NCBI GenBank assembly: GCA_030635865.1
Contig: DAOVYA010000082.1
Span: 1 to 6,592, forward strand
DNA length: 6,592 bases
Source of the DNA: Gammaproteobacteria bacterium
GTDB taxonomy: Bacteria; Pseudomonadota; Gammaproteobacteria; UBA9214
Direction: 5' to 3'
The notes below the pieces were generated by a model that saw nothing but the letters and a program-made list of their open reading frames with translations, was not told the origin of the DNA and did not search any database. This document shows, piece after piece, positions 5,633 to 6,592 of this stretch. A program made the position numbers and the translations under genes. Within the stretch, counting starts at the first letter, position 1; every line of letters begins with the position of its first letter.

Positions 5633-6592
5633 TTGTGATCTCCGCATACGTTCATCCACGTATTTTCCTGGTCCTGCTATTGCTGGGAGCCTGCTCACTG
5701 CTGCATGCCGAAACCGGGCCAATAGAAAAGTCTGGCGGCTGGCGACTGGCAGCGGAATCCAGCCCCTATCTGAATATGCACGCTGACAACCCGGTCGAAT
5801 GGTATCCCTGGGGTGAGGAGGCCTTTGAGAAGGCGCGCAGGGAAAACAAACCGCTGTTTATTTCCGTGGGTTATTTCACCTGTCACTGGTGCCATGTCAT
5901 GGCGCGTGAATCCTTTGAAAATCCGGAGATCGCAAAACTTCTGAACGACAGTTTTGTCTCGATCAAGGTGGACCGCGAGCAGCGCCCGGACATTGATGCC
6001 GCTTACATGAATTATATCCACCTGACGCAGGGCCGCGGCGGCTGGCCGATGTCGATATGGGCGACCCCGAACGGGGACCCGTTCACCGGGGGTACCTATT
6101 TTCCTGCGCATGCCGGTTTGGGCAGGCCCGGAATGAAAACTCTGCTACCCCGCCTGGCCAGTCTCTGGAAGGAAGATGAGGCCAGCATCAGGAAGACTGC
6201 CACGCAGGCCGTGGCCATGATGCGCAAACTCGAGGGCACGGTACAGCCGCTGCAGAAGCTGGAGGATGATGTTCTGGTACAGGCCTATGAATATTTTGCC
6301 GCGGCCTATGACGAAATCCAGGGTGGTTTTGGACCGGCGCCGAAGTTTCCCCAACCGGCGGGCCTGATGTTCTTGCTGGAATCGACAGACCAGGCCGGTG
6401 CCGATATGGCCCTGACTACACTGGACCGGATGGCGGCGGGCGGGATCCATGATCAGCTTGCGGGTGGATTTCACCGCTATTCCACCGACTTTGACTGGCG
6501 CGTACCGCATTTTGAAAAGATGCTCTATGACCAGGCATTGCTGAGCAAGGTTTATATCCAGGCGTACCAGATTACCGGGAAACAACGGTACG
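5629..6592 (+). CDS. Exported DUF255 / YyaL-type thioredoxin-domain protein, N-terminal part
   Basis: 321 codons are present and the frame is open at the right edge; full-length relatives are roughly 600-700 residues, so about half is missing. Residues 1-27 form a signal sequence: basic Arg11, hydrophobic core IFLVLLLL, then LGAC (19-22), which fits a lipobox (lipidation at Cys22), or LHA before residue 28, which fits signal peptidase I. The mature part opens with [20 protein letters not shown] (44-63), then [20 protein letters not shown] with the CHWC redox pair at Cys85/Cys88, [19 protein letters not shown] and GGTYFP: the DUF255 thioredoxin-like domain (YyaL, human SPATA20). Further on, [27 protein letters not shown] and [11 protein letters not shown] mark the start of the alpha/alpha-barrel part. 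Biochemical function is not established. The start ATG overlaps the upstream stop (ATGA), implying coupled translation with the TatD-family gene. Confidence 0.9.
   Translation, partial: MIVISAYVHPRIFLVLLLLGACSLLHAETGPIEKSGGWRLAAESSPYLNMHADNPVEWYPWGEEAFEKARRENKPLFISVGYFTCHWCHVMARESFENPEIAKLLNDSFVSIKVDREQRPDIDAAYMNYIHLTQGRGGWPMSIWATPNGDPFTGGTYFPAHAGLGRPGMKTLLPRLASLWKEDEASIRKTATQAVAMMRKLEGTVQPLQKLEDDVLVQAYEYFAAAYDEIQGGFGPAPKFPQPAGLMFLLESTDQAGADMALTTLDRMAAGGIHDQLAGGFHRYSTDFDWRVPHFEKMLYDQALLSKVYIQAYQITGKQRY

Noticed and set aside
5695..6585. Two minus-strand frames (138 and 146 residues) inside the DUF255 gene
   Set aside because: They lie antisense to a clearly conserved protein and show no motif or start signal of their own.

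Overview
The window looks like chromosomal DNA from a gammaproteobacterium. The Ppx, TcdA/CsdL and YjjV-type TatD proteins can be followed almost end to end against my memory of their E. coli counterparts, and the intergenic regions carry REP-like palindromes of a kind common in environmental Gammaproteobacteria. No more precise taxon can be supported, and no rRNA, tRNA, CRISPR array or intact transposase is visible.

Layout from left to right: (1) the 3' end of a DUF924 gene (+). (2) A 195-bp spacer with two palindromic repeats. (3) A short one-domain methylguanine-DNA methyltransferase-like gene (+), followed 13 bp later by an exopolyphosphatase/GppA-family gene (+). (4) Converging on them, a minus-strand pair: ppk2 (polyphosphate kinase 2, class I type) and, 23 bp after it, a 90-residue extremely lysine-rich protein. 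(5) A 216-bp spacer with a likely ppk2 promoter and several repeats. (6) tcdA (-), for the tRNA ct6A37 modification. (7) A 209-bp divergent spacer, almost half of it one long inverted repeat. (8) A YjjV-like TatD-family hydrolase (+) overlapping by 4 bp the start of (9) an exported DUF255 (thioredoxin-fold, CHWC) protein that runs off the right edge.

The main functional theme is inorganic polyphosphate. Ppx should degrade polyP and PPK2 should use or make polyP with nucleotides. The lysine-rich protein, encoded just behind ppk2 with its own good Shine-Dalgarno site, carries a net charge near +28 and could bind polyP or nucleic acid. This last role is inference, and it is the best candidate here for something undescribed. 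The remaining genes are housekeeping (tRNA modification, DNA repair, metal-dependent hydrolase). A second theme is repeats: tcdA is bracketed by copies of the same 34-bp repeat unit, and a perfect 31-bp palindrome contains its stop codon.
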